Shown here: positions 14,261 through 14,850 of the stretch, piece after piece
Layout: each line of letters opens with the position of its first letter
How positions within the stretch are numbered: the first letter of the stretch is position 1
Origin: an uncultured Spirochaetaceae bacterium
Lineage (GTDB): Bacteria > Spirochaetota > Spirochaetia > Treponematales > Treponemataceae
NCBI GenBank assembly: GCA_937875245.1
Contig: CALNCH010000323.1
Span: forward strand, 1-14,850
Length of the DNA: 14,850 bases
Reading direction: 5' to 3'
Notes under the pieces: model-generated
What the model was told of the DNA's origin: nothing
What the model saw: only the letters and a program-made list of their open reading frames with translations
The model's database searches: none
Made by a program: the position numbers and the translations under genes

Positions 14261-14850
14261 TTAGTCCTCTTGAGATATCTCTTCGTCTTGAGTATGTAAA
14301 TAATCACACTCAGGATTTATACAAGATTTAAAAGAACCATGTTTTTTATCAAACTTCTCTACTAAGAATTGTCCACATTTTGGGCAAGAAGCATTTATAG
14401 GCTTGTAATGGCTGATAAAATCACATTCTGGGTAATTTGTACAACCATAAAATTCTTTCCCTTTTCCCTTGGTTTTCCGAGCTACAATTTCACCATCACA
14501 TCCAGGGCGAGGACATTTTCCCAAAGAAATTGATTTTGTATTGTGACATTCGGGAAAACCAGAACAAGCCAAAAAATATCCAAAGCGTCCAAGTTTTTTC
14601 AACATTGGTTTTCCACATTTATCACAAATCTGATCAGTTACCTCATCCATGGTACCTTTTACACTTTCCAAATTAGCCATTAATTCATCAACATGTTTTT
14701 TAAATGGGAAATAGAACTCCCCTATCATTTCAGGCCATTGTACTTTATCTTCTTCAACTAAATCTAAGGTGTTTTCTACTTCTGCGGTAAAGTTTTCATT
14801 AATTACACCAGGAAAAGATTCAACTAAGATATCGTTTATCATTCGACCAA
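14261..14850 (-). CDS. topA: DNA topoisomerase I, C-terminal part (5' end off the right edge)
   Basis: The reading frame is open through the right edge, so this is the C-terminal ~196 residues; the internal ATG at 14842 is not the true start. The segment GRMINDILVESF through FTAEVENTLDLVEEDKVQW matches the end of the type IA topoisomerase core (the FTA.vE..LD motif). Three tetracysteine zinc fingers of the topoisomerase I C-terminal type follow, with Cys at 73/76/93/99, 110/115/134/140 and 153/156/174/179, counted from the ATG at 14842. The fingers bind single-stranded DNA during relaxation of negative supercoils. The protein ends in an acidic tail. The stop is 3 bases before xerC, so this gene probably heads the topA-xerC-hslVU transcript. 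Confidence 0.95.
   Translation of the reverse strand, partial: GRMINDILVESFPGVINENFTAEVENTLDLVEEDKVQWPEMIGEFYFPFKKHVDELMANLESVKGTMDEVTDQICDKCGKPMLKKLGRFGYFLACSGFPECHNTKSISLGKCPRPGCDGEIVARKTKGKGKEFYGCTNYPECDFISHYKPINASCPKCGQFLVEKFDKKHGSFKSCINPECDYLHTQDEEISQED

Noticed and set aside
1..14850. Defence system, prophage, transposase, CRISPR array, tRNA or rRNA
   Set aside because: Nothing on either strand supports any of these. The tyrosine recombinase is a housekeeping XerC/CodV by context, not an integrase next to an attachment site.

Overview
The window is AT-rich chromosomal DNA, most likely from a spirochete of the Treponema group. I base this on gene order (topA, xerC/codV, hslV, hslU, flgB, flgC, fliE, fliF, fliG, fliH, fliI, fliJ), on the long coiled-coil FliH, on the FliG with a Ser/Ala-rich N-terminal extension, and on a large periplasmic two-component-type propeller sensor beside a TGS-containing nucleoside kinase. 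No 16S gene or other taxonomic marker is present, so the assignment is inference. There is no tRNA, rRNA, CRISPR array, IS element or recognisable defence system.

Layout, left to right. (1) 1-2398, minus strand: the N-terminal ~799 residues of a very large sensor protein (signal peptide, 14 propeller blades, Y_Y_Y domain, start of a transmembrane helix). The cytoplasmic output lies beyond the left edge. The gene starts at TTG behind a good SD and has a near-consensus sigma-70 promoter. (2) 2522-4174, plus strand: a uridine-kinase/PRK-family nucleoside kinase with an N-terminal TGS-like and ThrRS-like region, divergent from the sensor and lacking an SD. (3) 4175-11188, minus strand: the flagellar basal-body/export cluster flgB-flgC-fliE-fliF-fliG-fliH-fliI-fliJ, ending tail-to-tail and with no spacer against the kinase gene. 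(4) 11311-14850, minus strand: topA (3' part), xerC, hslV and hslU, tightly spaced and closed by a strong intrinsic terminator before flgB.

How the genes work together: flgB/flgC encode proximal rod proteins and fliE the MS-ring-to-rod adaptor. fliF encodes the MS ring, fliG the rotor/switch protein, and fliH/fliI/fliJ the soluble ATPase complex of the flagellar type III export apparatus. Upstream, topA relaxes negative supercoils, xerC is a tyrosine recombinase of the chromosome-dimer-resolution type, and HslV/HslU form an ATP-dependent protease. This order matches the Bacillus subtilis topA-codV-clpQ-clpY-codY-flgB region, minus trmFO and codY.

Most noteworthy: fliJ is split into two frames at a run of seven A residues, and either one extra A or a -1 slip on A AAA AAA restores a normal ~140-residue FliJ. 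The flgB-flgC spacer is almost wholly made of four consecutive perfect inverted repeats, is flanked by what look like two copies of the flgC ribosome-binding/start region, and holds a 28-codon signal-peptide-like ORF. These are the best candidates for something not yet described. The rest is conserved housekeeping and motility.
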